Shown here in pieces: positions 15,660 to 24,767 of a DNA stretch of 64,000 nt. The position numbers were made by a program, and so were the translations under genes. The DNA comes from Robiginitomaculum antarcticum DSM 21748 (lineage in GTDB: Bacteria; Pseudomonadota; Alphaproteobacteria; Caulobacterales; Maricaulaceae), in NCBI RefSeq assembly GCF_000365025.1, contig NZ_KB823013.1, positions 124,001-188,000 of the forward strand. Direction: 5' to 3'. Each line of letters opens with the position of its first letter. Position 1 is the first letter of the stretch. Below the pieces are notes generated by a model. That model was given only the letters and a program-made list of their open reading frames with translations, had not been told where the DNA came from and did no database searches.

Positions 15660-15992
15660 TTACATCATGCCATTGCGTTTGGCATTATCTTTACAATCGG
15701 ATTTATTAGCATAGCCTTCCGAGCTTGCGCCTACTTTTTCACCATTGCTGGCTGTGCGGCGCCAGCGGTGATGACCGGATTTATCTTCGTACATTTCCCA
15801 TTTATCATTAGACCCCAGGCCATTAGGATTTCCGTCCATGCCGTGGCGCTGCGCATTGGCTTTGCAACTGGCTTTTTGCGAATAGCCTTCACAGGCTGCG
15901 CCGACAATATTGCCATTGCTCGCCCTGCGGCGCCAACGGTGTTCGCCCGCCTTATCTTCGTACATTTCCCATTTATCGTTTTCACCGGGCAT
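15660..15992 (-). CDS. YegP-like protein with two DUF1508 repeats
   Basis: The product has 110 aa, starting MPGENDKWEMYEDKAGEHRW with GGAG before the ATG. It is two tandem copies of the ~50-residue DUF1508/YegP unit: NDKWEMYEDKxGxHRWRRxA, SNGxxVGAxxEGY, then a Cys-containing K-N-A-x-R-x-GM tail. The copies are highly similar, so the duplication is recent or under concerted constraint. The biochemical role of the family is not established. In many proteobacteria it is a small, abundant, possibly stress-related cytosolic protein. It is single, with its own terminator at 15600-15633, convergent with divL. Confidence 0.88.
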   Translation of the reverse strand: MPGENDKWEMYEDKAGEHRWRRRASNGNIVGAACEGYSQKASCKANAQRHGMDGNPNGLGSNDKWEMYEDKSGHHRWRRTASNGEKVGASSEGYANKSDCKDNAKRNGMM

Positions 15993-16092
15993 AGCAGTCT
16001 CCATTGATAGTGTTACAAAGGGAGTATGCCCAAAAATTCTGTCATGTTAAGGGTCAATTTGAGAATAATATCACGCGCCGAAAGGCAGAAAT

Positions 16093-16431
16093 CTAGTTAA
16101 ACGCGCTCAGAATCCGGCTAACATCAACAGGTTTTGACAAAATGCGGTCAGCATATTGCGGCGCTTCCTTGCGAAGCTGTGGCCCGCGGCCCGTCACAAA
16201 TATGAAAGGAACACGCTTTGTGTCCAAATCTTTGGCGATCGGCAGGCTGTCTTCATGGCCAAGATTAAAATCCAAGATAGCGTAATCAGGCGAGGAACTA
16301 CTCAATGCAGCATATGCCTCATCCACAGAGCCAGCCACAGCAAGCACTTTATAACCGGCTTCCTCAATCGCTAATTCTAAATCCATAGCGATAAAAGGGT
16401 CGTCTTCAACTATCAAAAAACTATATGCCAT
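16093..16431 (-). CDS. Single-domain response regulator
   Basis: The product has 112 residues, only a CheY-like receiver. The acidic pocket is in LIVEDDPF (Glu9, Asp10, Asp11), the phospho-acceptor is Asp54 in AILDFNLGHEDS, the switch Thr is in FIFVTGRG, and the conserved Lys is in LSKPVD. There is no output domain, so it would act by protein contact or as a phosphate sink. It is divergent from the HWE kinase gene at 16527 across 95 bp, and the two are likely partners. Single-domain receivers of this kind paired with HWE/HisKA_2 kinases are common in alphaproteobacterial stress and light signalling. The partner assignment is inference from adjacency. Confidence 0.9.
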   Translation of the reverse strand: MAYSFLIVEDDPFIAMDLELAIEEAGYKVLAVAGSVDEAYAALSSSSPDYAILDFNLGHEDSLPIAKDLDTKRVPFIFVTGRGPQLRKEAPQYADRILSKPVDVSRILSAFN

Positions 16432-16526
16432 ATGCCTTTTCAGTAAAATTATCTTTTGACTATATACTCCACTTATATGAATGCATAACTGCTTTCAATG
16501 TTCCTCTATCAAAAAAAAGTTAGCAT

Positions 16527-17525
16527 ATGACTAAAATCGTGTCATCGCATCCACCCGTCCTGTCGGAGGTGGCCTGGCTCACCTCTGCCCTACAGGCCGC
16601 AGGAGTCGGCGTTTGGGTTTGGAATCTCGATGACAACACCATTTTTGCCGATGAAAAATGGCGTGACTTATTTGCTATTGAAGGTGAAGTCATAGCGGTA
16701 AACGCAGAAAATGCCTTTGCCCATGTCCATCCCGATGATCGCTTTGCCCTGCAAGCCGCCGTCGATACTGCGGTTCGCACAGAAGCGCCGTTTCTAGCCG
16801 AGTTTAGGGTCATGATCGGCGACGAAACGCGCTGGATTGAATCACGCGGCGACATTATCGCCGCCACGACGGATTACGGCCTGTGCCTTGCGGGGGTAAA
16901 TTCCGATATTACGCCTAAGAAAAACATGCAAAAGCAGCTCGAATATGTGGCCTCGGAAATGGCCCACCGCATGAAAAATATGATGTCTCTTGTTGGCGGT
17001 ATATTGCGCATGACAGCGCGAACCTCCCCGACCAAAGAGCAATTGACCAAAAATTTGATCAGCCGCTTTGAGGCGCTTTCCGCGCTAAACGATATCATTC
17101 TGTCAAGAGATGGCCGTACGCCAACGGTCAAACATTTGACAATGGCCACGCTTCACGCGCCGATTGCGTCGGGCAAGGTCAATATAACACTGCCGGATTT
17201 TACGCTCAACCGTATGGCGGCGCAGACTTTCATACTGGCGCTTAATGAACTCGCGACCAATGCGGTGAAATATGGTGCGTTGAAAGATGACGATGGTCAT
17301 ATTGATCTGCAGGTCAAAGCCGACGCCGATAGCGATCATTTCGAGATTATCTGGACAGAGCACGCCGCAAATACAATCGTGCCGCCCGACGGCCATATCG
17401 GATTTGGCTTTCAAGTGCTCGACAAAATGACCCGCTCAACCTTTAAAGGCGCGCCAAAATTTGAGTGGCGCGAAACGGGGTTGGAATATAGCTGCCTGTG
17501 GTCGCTGGCGGCCATGGGGGAGTAG
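16527..17525 (+). CDS. PAS-containing HWE-family sensor histidine kinase
   Basis: The product has 332 aa and no TM segment, so it is cytosolic. Residues ~15-130 form a PAS domain (GVGVWVWNLDDNTIFADEKW, HVHPDDRFAL, PAC-like VNSDITPKKNMQKQLEYVAS). The dimerisation motif is MAHRMKNMMSLVGGI with His147 as phospho-acceptor. The ATPase part has ALNELATNAVKYGALKD (the N box of the HWE/HisKA_2 class) and a WTE triplet in FEIIWTEHAAN, the 'WxE' that names HWE kinases, then GFGFQVLDKM. It is divergent from a single-domain receiver gene, its probable substrate. The PAS ligand cannot be read from sequence. It converges on polA. Confidence 0.9.
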   Translation: MTKIVSSHPPVLSEVAWLTSALQAAGVGVWVWNLDDNTIFADEKWRDLFAIEGEVIAVNAENAFAHVHPDDRFALQAAVDTAVRTEAPFLAEFRVMIGDETRWIESRGDIIAATTDYGLCLAGVNSDITPKKNMQKQLEYVASEMAHRMKNMMSLVGGILRMTARTSPTKEQLTKNLISRFEALSALNDIILSRDGRTPTVKHLTMATLHAPIASGKVNITLPDFTLNRMAAQTFILALNELATNAVKYGALKDDDGHIDLQVKADADSDHFEIIWTEHAANTIVPPDGHIGFGFQVLDKMTRSTFKGAPKFEWRETGLEYSCLWSLAAMGE

Positions 17526-17597
17526 CGCAAATTCAGGAATTCCCCCCATCAGGCCGCGACCATCGGGAGCGGGTCGATTGGAGAATCCGGATTGCCA

Positions 17598-20414
17598 TCA
17601 ATGCGCGTCATTCCAGTTCTTCGCTGCCTTGGCTTCAACGACGAGCGGCACGGAGATATTGACGGCAGGCATAGCCGCATTTTCCATTGTCGTTTTAACG
17701 ACTTTCATGAGTTCGTCGGCATTATTTTCAGGCACTTCGAACACCAGTTCATCATGGACCTGGAGGAGCATGCGCGCGCCGTCGATCTTTTTAATCGCGT
17801 CCGGAATACGGATCATGGCGCGGCGCATAACGTCAGCTGCGGCGCCTTGAATAGGCGCATTAATGGCCTGCCGTTCAGAGAAAGCGCGGGTCGCGCCATT
17901 GCGGTCTTTGATCCCGGGAATATGGCATTTACGGCCAAATATGGTTGAGACATAACCGAGGTTTCGCGCCTCTTCTTTGGTTTCTTCCATATAGGCTTTG
18001 ATACCGGGGAATTTTTCAAAATAACTTTTGATATAATCGGCGGCTTCACCGCGTCCGATACCCAAATTATTCGCAAGCCCAAAAGCGCTGATGCCGTAAA
18101 TAATGCCGAAATTAATCGCCTTGGCTTTGCGGCGTGTTTCGCTGTCCATCTCTGTGATTTTGACGCCGAACATCTCACTGGCGGTTAAGGCATGAATATC
18201 GATCCCGTCCGCAAAGGCCTGTTTCATCGTGGTTAAATCGGCAACATGGGCAAGCAGGCGCAGCTCGATCTGAGAATAGTCTGCCGCGACTAGGACATGG
18301 CCGGTCTCCGCCACAAATGCATCGCGGATTTTACGCCCATCTTCTGTGCGGATCGGAATATTTTGCAGGTTTGGGTCAGAAGAGGACAGACGTCCCGTGG
18401 TTGTTGCGGCCAAGGAAAAACTGGTATGGACGCGGCCCGTCTCAGGATTAATTTGCTGCGCCAGTGCGTCGGTATAGGTCGATTTTAATTTCGAATAATG
18501 CCGCCAATCGAGCACGGTTTTAGGTAATTCATGCTCTCCGGCCAAGTCTTCTAAAATCCCCGCGCCCGTCTGCCACGCCCCGGTTTTCGTCTTCTTGCCG
18601 CCGGTCAAACCGAGATTATCGAACAGAATTTCGCCGAGCTGTTTGGGACTGCCCAGATTAAATGGATGGCCCGCAAGCTCATGCGCGGCGTCTTCAAGCT
18701 GCGCCATTTTCTGCGCAAAATCGGACGACAAACGCGACAGCTCGGCGCGGTCGACCTTGATGCCGTGATTTTCCATCGCGGCGATCACAGGCGGCAAGGG
18801 GCGCTCCAGCGTCTCATAGACTGTGGCGACCTGCTCTTCAGCCAGACGCGGCTTTAATATATGCCACAGACGGAGCGTAATATCGGCGTCTTCGGCGGCG
18901 TAGGGCGCCGCTTTATCCAGCGCGACTTTATCAAATGTCACTTGCGATTTTCCGCTGCCGGCCACCTCTTTAAACGCAATGCACTGATGACCTAAATATT
19001 CAAATGCCATCGCGTCCATACCGTGACGGCCCCGTCCGCCATCCACCGCATAGGACATCAACATGGTGTCATCATAGGGGGCGGGATAAAGTCCATACCG
19101 CGAAAATACGCCGAGGTCATATTTGAAATTTTGCCCGACTTTTAAGACAGATGGATCTTCAAACAGCTCTGCCAGCGCTTTAAGCGCCGCGTTGAACGCC
19201 ACCTGTTTTGGCGCGCCGTCACCGAGTAGATCCCCGCCCCCAATATGGGCCAGCGGAATATAACACGCCTCACCGGGCGCGATCGCGAGGCTGACACCGA
19301 CAAGATTGGCCGCCGCACTGTCCAGGCTATCGGTCTCGCAATCTACGGCGACAATCCCCGCCTCGCGCGCTCGCTTAATCCAAGCCTCAAGCGCGTCCAT
19401 ATCCTGCACGCAGTCATAAACGCTGCGGTCAATCGGGGCATTAGGTTCAGGCGCATCTCCGGCAGTCAAGCCCGGCATATCATCGCCGCGTAGACTGTCC
19501 GTTTCGCCATAATCAAAGGCCGCGCGCACGCGGTTGGTCAGGGTTCTGAACTGCATATCTTCGAGAAAGCCAAACAGCAGGCTCGGCTCCGGATCAATTA
19601 CAGCTAACTGGTTGAGCGGCACGTCGAGCGGGACGTCACGCTTTAACGTGACGAGTATTTTGGACAGGCGCGCGCCGTCGGCATGCTCCAGAAGTTTCTC
19701 ACGGCGGCCTTTTTGCTTTATTTCACCCGCGCGGGCAAGAAGCGTTTCAAGATCGCCATATTCAGTTAAAAGCAGCGCCGCCGTTTTTACGCCAATGCCG
19801 GGAACGCCCGGAACATTATCAACGCTGTCTCCGGCGAGCGCCTGAATATCAATCACCATCTCCGGTCCCATGCCGAATTTTTCGACAACGCCTTCGGGGC
19901 CGATTTTCTTGTCCTTCATCGTGTCATACATGATGGTGCGGTCGGTCACGAGTTGCATCAAGTCCTTGTCAGAGGACACAATCGTGGTGCGCGCGCCTAG
20001 CTTATCGGCTTGATCCGCATAGGTCGCGATGAGGTCGTCGGCCTCAAATCCTTCCATTTCGATGGACTGCACGCCAAAGGCGCGGGTGGCGTCGCGGGTC
20101 ATGGGAAATTGCGGGAGGAGGTCTTCGGGCGTTTCCGACCGGTTGGCCTTATACTGGTCGTAAATTTCATTGCGAAATGTATGACTGCTGGCATCAAAGA
20201 TCACCGCAAAGTGGGTGGGACGCATATCGCCTGATTGATCGCGTAGCAGCTTGAACAGCATGTTACAAAAACCCGAGACTGCTCCAATAGGCGCGCCGTC
20301 GGATTTGCGCGTCAGCGGCGGCAAGGCATGATAGGCGCGGAAAATATAGCTGCTCCCGTCTACCAAAACGACATGGGCATTTTCATCGACGGGGGCGCTG
20401 TGCGGGGCGGCCAT
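17598..20414 (-). CDS. polA: DNA polymerase I
   Basis: The product has 938 aa; the ATG at 20414 is preceded by AAGGA. Three domains are complete. The 5'-3' exonuclease (residues ~10-300) has VLVDGSSYIFRAYHALPPL and the helix-hairpin-helix GDSVDNVPGVPGIGVKTAA. In the 3'-5' proofreading domain (~335-530), VAVDCETDSLD retains the DxE metal ligands, so proofreading appears intact. The polymerase domain (~560-938) has DYSQIELRLLAH (motif A), RRKAKAINFGIIYGIS (motif B, O helix) and QVHDELVFEV (motif C). It fills gaps and removes RNA primers during lagging-strand synthesis and repair. It is divergent from the TonB-like gene. Confidence 0.97.
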   Translation of the reverse strand: MAAPHSAPVDENAHVVLVDGSSYIFRAYHALPPLTRKSDGAPIGAVSGFCNMLFKLLRDQSGDMRPTHFAVIFDASSHTFRNEIYDQYKANRSETPEDLLPQFPMTRDATRAFGVQSIEMEGFEADDLIATYADQADKLGARTTIVSSDKDLMQLVTDRTIMYDTMKDKKIGPEGVVEKFGMGPEMVIDIQALAGDSVDNVPGVPGIGVKTAALLLTEYGDLETLLARAGEIKQKGRREKLLEHADGARLSKILVTLKRDVPLDVPLNQLAVIDPEPSLLFGFLEDMQFRTLTNRVRAAFDYGETDSLRGDDMPGLTAGDAPEPNAPIDRSVYDCVQDMDALEAWIKRAREAGIVAVDCETDSLDSAAANLVGVSLAIAPGEACYIPLAHIGGGDLLGDGAPKQVAFNAALKALAELFEDPSVLKVGQNFKYDLGVFSRYGLYPAPYDDTMLMSYAVDGGRGRHGMDAMAFEYLGHQCIAFKEVAGSGKSQVTFDKVALDKAAPYAAEDADITLRLWHILKPRLAEEQVATVYETLERPLPPVIAAMENHGIKVDRAELSRLSSDFAQKMAQLEDAAHELAGHPFNLGSPKQLGEILFDNLGLTGGKKTKTGAWQTGAGILEDLAGEHELPKTVLDWRHYSKLKSTYTDALAQQINPETGRVHTSFSLAATTTGRLSSSDPNLQNIPIRTEDGRKIRDAFVAETGHVLVAADYSQIELRLLAHVADLTTMKQAFADGIDIHALTASEMFGVKITEMDSETRRKAKAINFGIIYGISAFGLANNLGIGRGEAADYIKSYFEKFPGIKAYMEETKEEARNLGYVSTIFGRKCHIPGIKDRNGATRAFSERQAINAPIQGAAADVMRRAMIRIPDAIKKIDGARMLLQVHDELVFEVPENNADELMKVVKTTMENAAMPAVNISVPLVVEAKAAKNWNDAH

Positions 20415-20543
20415 GAGCAATCCTTGTGCAAAAAATCTCCGGCATTTATGAGCGTTTTGCGGCGCGAATAGCAAGACCCGACATGCGCCGCCGTGTCATT
20501 CTTTTTCTTTATTTTGCCATGATTGGGTCTTAGAGATGAAGTT

Positions 20544-21515
20544 ATGAGCAAGACCGATGAGATTAAGCCGCCGCGCGGCATGGCTGGATTTCGCAGTGAC
20601 GGCTCCGTTATGCGTTACGCCTTTACGCTGGCCATCACCACGGCCATTGCTCTGGCTATCATCGCCTTCATGTATCTGCTTGAGCAACGCACGGGAGAGA
20701 CCGCAACGCGTTTGGATATTCCGCAGCGCACGGCCGCGCAGGTCTATGCTGACTCCGATATCGTGCCGGTCCCTGCTCTGCGTCTGCGCGCGCTGCGTAA
20801 TTTTATCCGTGCCTATCCCGGCTCGTCCGAAGCAGGGCGCGCCCAGAGCGATATTGACGCGCTGGAGCAAAATGAAGAGCAGGACTTTGCCGCGCTGACA
20901 GAGCAATATTATGATTTGCGCCTGACGCCCTTGCAAAAAGAGCAAACGCTAAGCCTGTATACCGCGCAGTGGGGTTACGATGGCCGCTACGCGCAAAAAC
21001 TCGCGGCTATGCACGAAAAGCTAGGATTGATTCAGATTGAGACCCAAAACGATGAGACCGTTCAGCCACCCATTACGCCTTTGCTAAGCGGCCAAACCGA
21101 TGACAGCGCGGATATGACAGCCGCCAGCCCCGCAGCGGAGAGTGCGTATCGCAGCTCCGGCAATTTGGCGGGAGGTCAGCGGCCGGGCCTGATCGTTCAT
21201 AACCAGCCCCTGCGCGTACATAATGTATCAATTATTGAAGCCAAAGTACGCCGCGACGCCACGCCGCGCTATCCACGTAATGCCCAAAGCCGCGGCGTCG
21301 AAGCGGTCGTCACCATCTCAATGGATATAGACAGCGAAGGCCGCGTACAGGAGGCGCGGGTGATAAAGCCTGCATCGGGCCGTTATTCCCGTGAGTTTTC
21401 GCGCGCCGCTACAAGCGCCGCGCGGCGCATGCGGTTCCAGCCCAAACAAATTGACGGCGAGCCTGTGCCCACAATCGGTTATACCCGCACATACCGATTT
21501 AAGATCGAAGATTAG
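20544..21515 (+). CDS. TonB C-terminal domain protein (inner-membrane anchored)
   Basis: The product has 323 aa. One TM helix near residues 24-46 (YAFTLAITTAIALAIIAFMY) follows a short cytosolic N-terminus. The periplasmic middle part is helical, with TPR-like spacing (LRNFIRAYPGSSEAGRAQSD). The C-terminal ~95 residues are a TonB_C domain: DATPRYPRNAQSRGVEAVVT, SEGRVQEARVIK, AARRMRFQPKQIDGEPVPT. The proline-rich spacer of classical TonB is missing, and no exbB/exbD lies nearby. It may be an energy transducer with a dedicated receptor elsewhere, or use the TonB fold for cell-envelope contact. It is divergent from polA and upstream of accD with a 74-bp gap. Confidence 0.78.
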   Translation: MSKTDEIKPPRGMAGFRSDGSVMRYAFTLAITTAIALAIIAFMYLLEQRTGETATRLDIPQRTAAQVYADSDIVPVPALRLRALRNFIRAYPGSSEAGRAQSDIDALEQNEEQDFAALTEQYYDLRLTPLQKEQTLSLYTAQWGYDGRYAQKLAAMHEKLGLIQIETQNDETVQPPITPLLSGQTDDSADMTAASPAAESAYRSSGNLAGGQRPGLIVHNQPLRVHNVSIIEAKVRRDATPRYPRNAQSRGVEAVVTISMDIDSEGRVQEARVIKPASGRYSREFSRAATSAARRMRFQPKQIDGEPVPTIGYTRTYRFKIED

Positions 21516-21589
21516 GGTCTGCATCAACGTCTCAAGATTAAGCAGTATTAATTGACCGCTCTGGCGTTTATGCGCTACAGTCTCAGGCT

Positions 21590-22468
21590 ATGAACTGGCT
21601 ATCCAAACTCACCCCGCCCGGGGTCAAAAATATCTTCTCCAAGCGTGACACACCGGATAATCTCTGGGTGAAATGTCCCAAATCCGGAGAAATGGTGTTC
21701 CATTCCGATCTCATTGAGGCGCTGCATGTGACGCCTGCGGGACACCATATGCGTATCGGGCCGGATTTGCGGTTTAGCTATACCTTTGACAGCGGCGATT
21801 TTGAACAGGTCGCCATCCCCACCGTCGCGCAGGATCCGCTCAAATTCAAAGATGACAAGAAATATACAGACCGGTTAAAAGCAGCCCGCACCAAGACCGG
21901 CGACCGTGACGCCATGTCCATTGGCGTTGGCAAGGTTGAAGGGCTGGACTGTGTCGTGCTGGTTCAAAATTTCGGCTTTATGGGTGGATCTCTGGGCATG
22001 GCCGCCGGCGAAGGCTTTATCACTGCCGCGCAAACTGCCATTGCGCGTAAAATGCCGCTGATCATATTTACCGCCGCGGGCGGCGCGCGCATGCAGGAAG
22101 GCGCGCTATCGTTGATGCAAATGCCGCGCACCACGATCGCTGTGCAGCAGCTGCGCGAAGCGGGGCTCCCTTATATTGTTGTTCTAACCGATCCGACCAC
22201 AGGCGGCGTCACGGCCAGCTATGCTATGCTTGGCGACGTGCATCTCGCCGAACCTGAAGCGCTGATTTGTTTTGCCGGGCCGCGCGTGATCGAACAGACC
22301 ATCCGCGAAAAACTGCCCGAAGGGTTCCAGCGCAGTGAATATTTAAAAGCCAAAGGCATGATTGATCAGGTCGTAGCGCGCGGTGAGCTGCGCGAGACAT
22401 TGGGCAAGCTTCTCTCCGTGCTGATGCGCCGCCCGCGCGATCATGACGCGGTTCTAAAAATCGCCTGA
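21590..22468 (+). CDS. accD: Acetyl-CoA carboxylase carboxyltransferase subunit beta
   Basis: The product has 292 aa, typical length. With AccA it transfers CO2 from carboxybiotin to acetyl-CoA, the first committed step of fatty acid synthesis. Signatures are [55 protein letters not shown] and [20 protein letters not shown], with [23 protein letters not shown] near the end. The N-terminal zinc ribbon of E. coli AccD is not conserved: only Cys29 remains ([12 protein letters not shown], later [10 protein letters not shown]), as is common in alphaproteobacteria. It is followed by folC one base after its stop, the usual accD-folC pair. Confidence 0.97.
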   Translation: MNWLSKLTPPGVKNIFSKRDTPDNLWVKCPKSGEMVFHSDLIEALHVTPAGHHMRIGPDLRFSYTFDSGDFEQVAIPTVAQDPLKFKDDKKYTDRLKAARTKTGDRDAMSIGVGKVEGLDCVVLVQNFGFMGGSLGMAAGEGFITAAQTAIARKMPLIIFTAAGGARMQEGALSLMQMPRTTIAVQQLREAGLPYIVVLTDPTTGGVTASYAMLGDVHLAEPEALICFAGPRVIEQTIREKLPEGFQRSEYLKAKGMIDQVVARGELRETLGKLLSVLMRRPRDHDAVLKIA

Positions 22469-22469
22469 T

Positions 22470-23792
22470 ATGAATGATACCGAACGCGCGCAGCGCGCTT
22501 TGGACGCGCTAACCCGCCGTCATCCGCGCAAGATTGATCTGGGTCTGGAGCGCATTGAAAACGTTTTAAAAAAGCTCGGCAATCCACAGCACAGCCTGCC
22601 GCCTTGTATCCATATTGCCGGAACAAACGGCAAAGGTAGCACGGCCGCGCTGCTGCGCGCCATGGCCGAGGCGCAAGGCCTGTCCGTTCACGTCTATACC
22701 TCTCCGCATTTGGTGAAATTTAACGAGCGTATCGTGCTGGCGGGCGCGCAAATTGATGATGGCCGTTTGGCCGAATATCTGGAGCGCGTTACGGCGGCAT
22801 CTGAGGATGATCCGCTGACCTTCTTCGAGGCAACGACAGCTGCCGCCTATCTGGCCTTTCACGAAGCGCCGGCGGATCTCGCTATTATCGAAGTTGGTCT
22901 GGGCGGGCGCTATGACGCGACGAATGTGATCACGCCCGTTTTGTCACTCATCACGCCGATTGATTATGATCACGCCGAATTTCTAGGCCGCGATCTGTCC
23001 AAGATTGCACGCGAAAAAGCGGGTATTATCAAACGCCATGTTCCGGTGATGATCGGCCCGCAAAGCGCGCTGGTCTCGGCTGTTTTGCATAATGAAGCAC
23101 AGAAAAACCGTGCGCCGATAACCGCCTTTGATGAGCAGTTCCGCGCCTATCCCGAACATGGTCGGTTAGTCTTTGAAGATGATGACAGTCTATTGGATTT
23201 GCCGATGCCCGCGCTCATCGGCGCTCATCAAATTCAAAATGCGGCTCTGGCTATCGCAGCAGCTCGGCATTTGAAATTAACCCCAGAGTCCATTGCCCAA
23301 GGTCTTCAGAACGTGAAGTGGCCTGCGCGGTTGCAGCCGCTAACCTCCGGCCCGCTGGCTGAACTGGCGCGCAAAGGCGGCACAGAATTGTGGCTGGACG
23401 GCGGACATAACCCCCACGCCGCGCGCGTACTGGCTGCGGCCATGGCAGATTTAGAGGCGCGCGACCCGCGTCCGCTCGTTATGATTATGGGGATACTTTC
23501 CAATAAAAATGCAGGCGGTTTTCTCGACGAATTTGAAGGGTTGGCCAGCGCACTGATCGCTGTGGACATACAGGGCCATGCAGGACTGTCACCGGACGTG
23601 CTGGCAGAGCTGGCGCGCGGACGCGGGCTGTTAGATAAAGTGGCGGACAATCTGACCGACGCCGTAAAGCGGGCGATAAATATAGGACAGGCGCTGTCAC
23701 GGGAGACCCCGGACGCGCCTGTCATTGCGCCGCGTATATTAATTTGCGGCTCTTTATATCTCGCGGGGCAAGTCCTCGCGATGAAGGGCTAG
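22470..23792 (+). CDS. folC: Bifunctional folylpolyglutamate synthase / dihydrofolate synthase
   Basis: The product has 440 aa. It ligates L-glutamate to dihydropteroate and extends the polyglutamate tail of folates, using ATP in the cytosol. Visible motifs are the P-loop HIAGTNGKGSTAALLRAMAE (about 48-67), YTSPHLVKFNERIVLAG, FFEATTAAAYLAF, IIEVGLGGRYDATNVI, DHAEFLGRDLSKIAREKAGI, and in the C-terminal domain WLDGGHNPHAARVL and MGILSNKNAGGFL. It starts one base after the accD stop and is surely cotranscribed with it. The folC stop is 6 bp from the convergent peroxiredoxin stop. Confidence 0.96.
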   Translation: MNDTERAQRALDALTRRHPRKIDLGLERIENVLKKLGNPQHSLPPCIHIAGTNGKGSTAALLRAMAEAQGLSVHVYTSPHLVKFNERIVLAGAQIDDGRLAEYLERVTAASEDDPLTFFEATTAAAYLAFHEAPADLAIIEVGLGGRYDATNVITPVLSLITPIDYDHAEFLGRDLSKIAREKAGIIKRHVPVMIGPQSALVSAVLHNEAQKNRAPITAFDEQFRAYPEHGRLVFEDDDSLLDLPMPALIGAHQIQNAALAIAAARHLKLTPESIAQGLQNVKWPARLQPLTSGPLAELARKGGTELWLDGGHNPHAARVLAAAMADLEARDPRPLVMIMGILSNKNAGGFLDEFEGLASALIAVDIQGHAGLSPDVLAELARGRGLLDKVADNLTDAVKRAINIGQALSRETPDAPVIAPRILICGSLYLAGQVLAMKG

Positions 23793-23798
23793 ACCAGC

Positions 23799-24323
23799 TT
23801 AAACTGTAGAAGTCCCGCGTTCCGGATAATCATTCTCGACAACAAATTTCAAACCATTATGTAATTGCTTTGTCGGGATACGGCCAAAGGGCGAGGTCTG
23901 GATATATTGGGCGTAAAGCGTACCGTCGGGGCGCACGACAAATATGCCGGGCTCGCTAAAATGATCCGGCTCGCTATCTGAAATAGCATCAGAAATAAAC
24001 AGGCCAAATTCTTTGGCTGAGGTTATGTCCAGATCGTAAGCAATAGGCAGATTTTTAACCCCCCATTCTTTTTTAGCTTTTTCGGCGCGCTCTTCACTAT
24101 CCATTGAAATCGCGACAACATTGAAGCCGTCAACGGCCATATCATTATATTCCGCGTCAATTTCCTTAAGCTGTTCTTGGCATTTCGGGCAATGCACGCC
24201 GCGGTAAAAGACCAATATGTGGAAATTATCAGCCTGAGCCTCTGACAGGGTAAATTCACCGCCGCCAACAAGAGGCAGGGAAATTTCGGGAACTTGGGAT
24301 TTAGGGTTTAACAAATTTGACAT
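23799..24323 (-). CDS. Peroxiredoxin-like AhpC/TSA family protein
   Basis: The product has 174 aa with a thioredoxin fold. LVFYRGVHCPKCQEQLKEID gives a C45-x2-C48 pair at the position of the peroxidatic cysteine, an arrangement of the PRX-like2/AhpC-TSA group. AISMDSEERAEKAKKEWGV, LPIAYDLD and FGLFISD follow the peroxiredoxin pattern. The expected role is thiol-dependent reduction of peroxides; whether the second Cys resolves the first is not known. Its ATG overlaps the stop of the upstream small hypothetical gene by one base (TAATG), so the two are translationally coupled. trxA, a possible electron donor, lies just upstream on the same strand. Confidence 0.85.
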   Translation of the reverse strand: MSNLLNPKSQVPEISLPLVGGGEFTLSEAQADNFHILVFYRGVHCPKCQEQLKEIDAEYNDMAVDGFNVVAISMDSEERAEKAKKEWGVKNLPIAYDLDITSAKEFGLFISDAISDSEPDHFSEPGIFVVRPDGTLYAQYIQTSPFGRIPTKQLHNGLKFVVENDYPERGTSTV

Positions 24324-24649
24324 TAGACGTTCTTTCGACTGGCGGCTTCATCAATAGGGTCAAGAACGGCGGGCGCGGCCACGCCTTCCGGGTTTTTATC
24401 AAGCAGAGACAATCCGCGCTCAACTTCGTCCAAAAGCGGGCCGAAACCGGCTTCTGTATCGGCGCTGTGGCGCGCGGTAAGGTCATGTTTTATATTCAAT
24501 AATTCTTCGCGGCGGCTAGCCAGCGGGCGATCACTATAAATCATATCCTGGATCTCGGTCAAGCTAACGGGTTGGGCAATTCCGGGCGCAGCGGCATCCC
24601 CGCCCAGCGCTGTATCGACGGCCATAATATTCAAATTGTCATCTGTCAT
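24323..24649 (-). CDS. Small acidic conserved hypothetical protein
   Basis: The product has 108 aa and no recognised domain. It has a Pro/Ala-rich N-terminus, a helical centre (SLTEIQDMIYSDRPLASRRE, then ELLNIKHDLTARHSADTE), a second helix (FGPLLDEVERGLSLLDKN) and a low-complexity Ala/Pro tail. No signal peptide or TM segment is seen. Its stop overlaps the start of the peroxiredoxin gene by one base, so coexpression is expected. The overlap and normal codon use support coding. Possibly a small partner in redox or envelope stress, but no function can be claimed. Confidence 0.65.
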   Translation of the reverse strand: MTDDNLNIMAVDTALGGDAAAPGIAQPVSLTEIQDMIYSDRPLASRREELLNIKHDLTARHSADTEAGFGPLLDEVERGLSLLDKNPEGVAAPAVLDPIDEAASRKNV

Positions 24650-24715
24650 ATATCCTCGCGTTTCTAGCTTAAATAATGCGGGCCTAGGGGTGTTAGTTCC
24701 GAAACAAATCAGCTG

Positions 24716-24746
24716 TAAAAAGCCTGCACGGCAGGCGCACAGGCTT
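24716..24746 (-). terminator. Rho-independent terminator after trxA
   Basis: On the minus strand AAGCCTG (24746-24740) pairs with CAGGCTT (24726-24720), followed by a T run. It lies 22 bp past the trxA stop and separates trxA from the small hypothetical gene. Confidence 0.7.
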
Positions 24747-24767
24747 CAATTCCTTGTGAGGCAGTAT

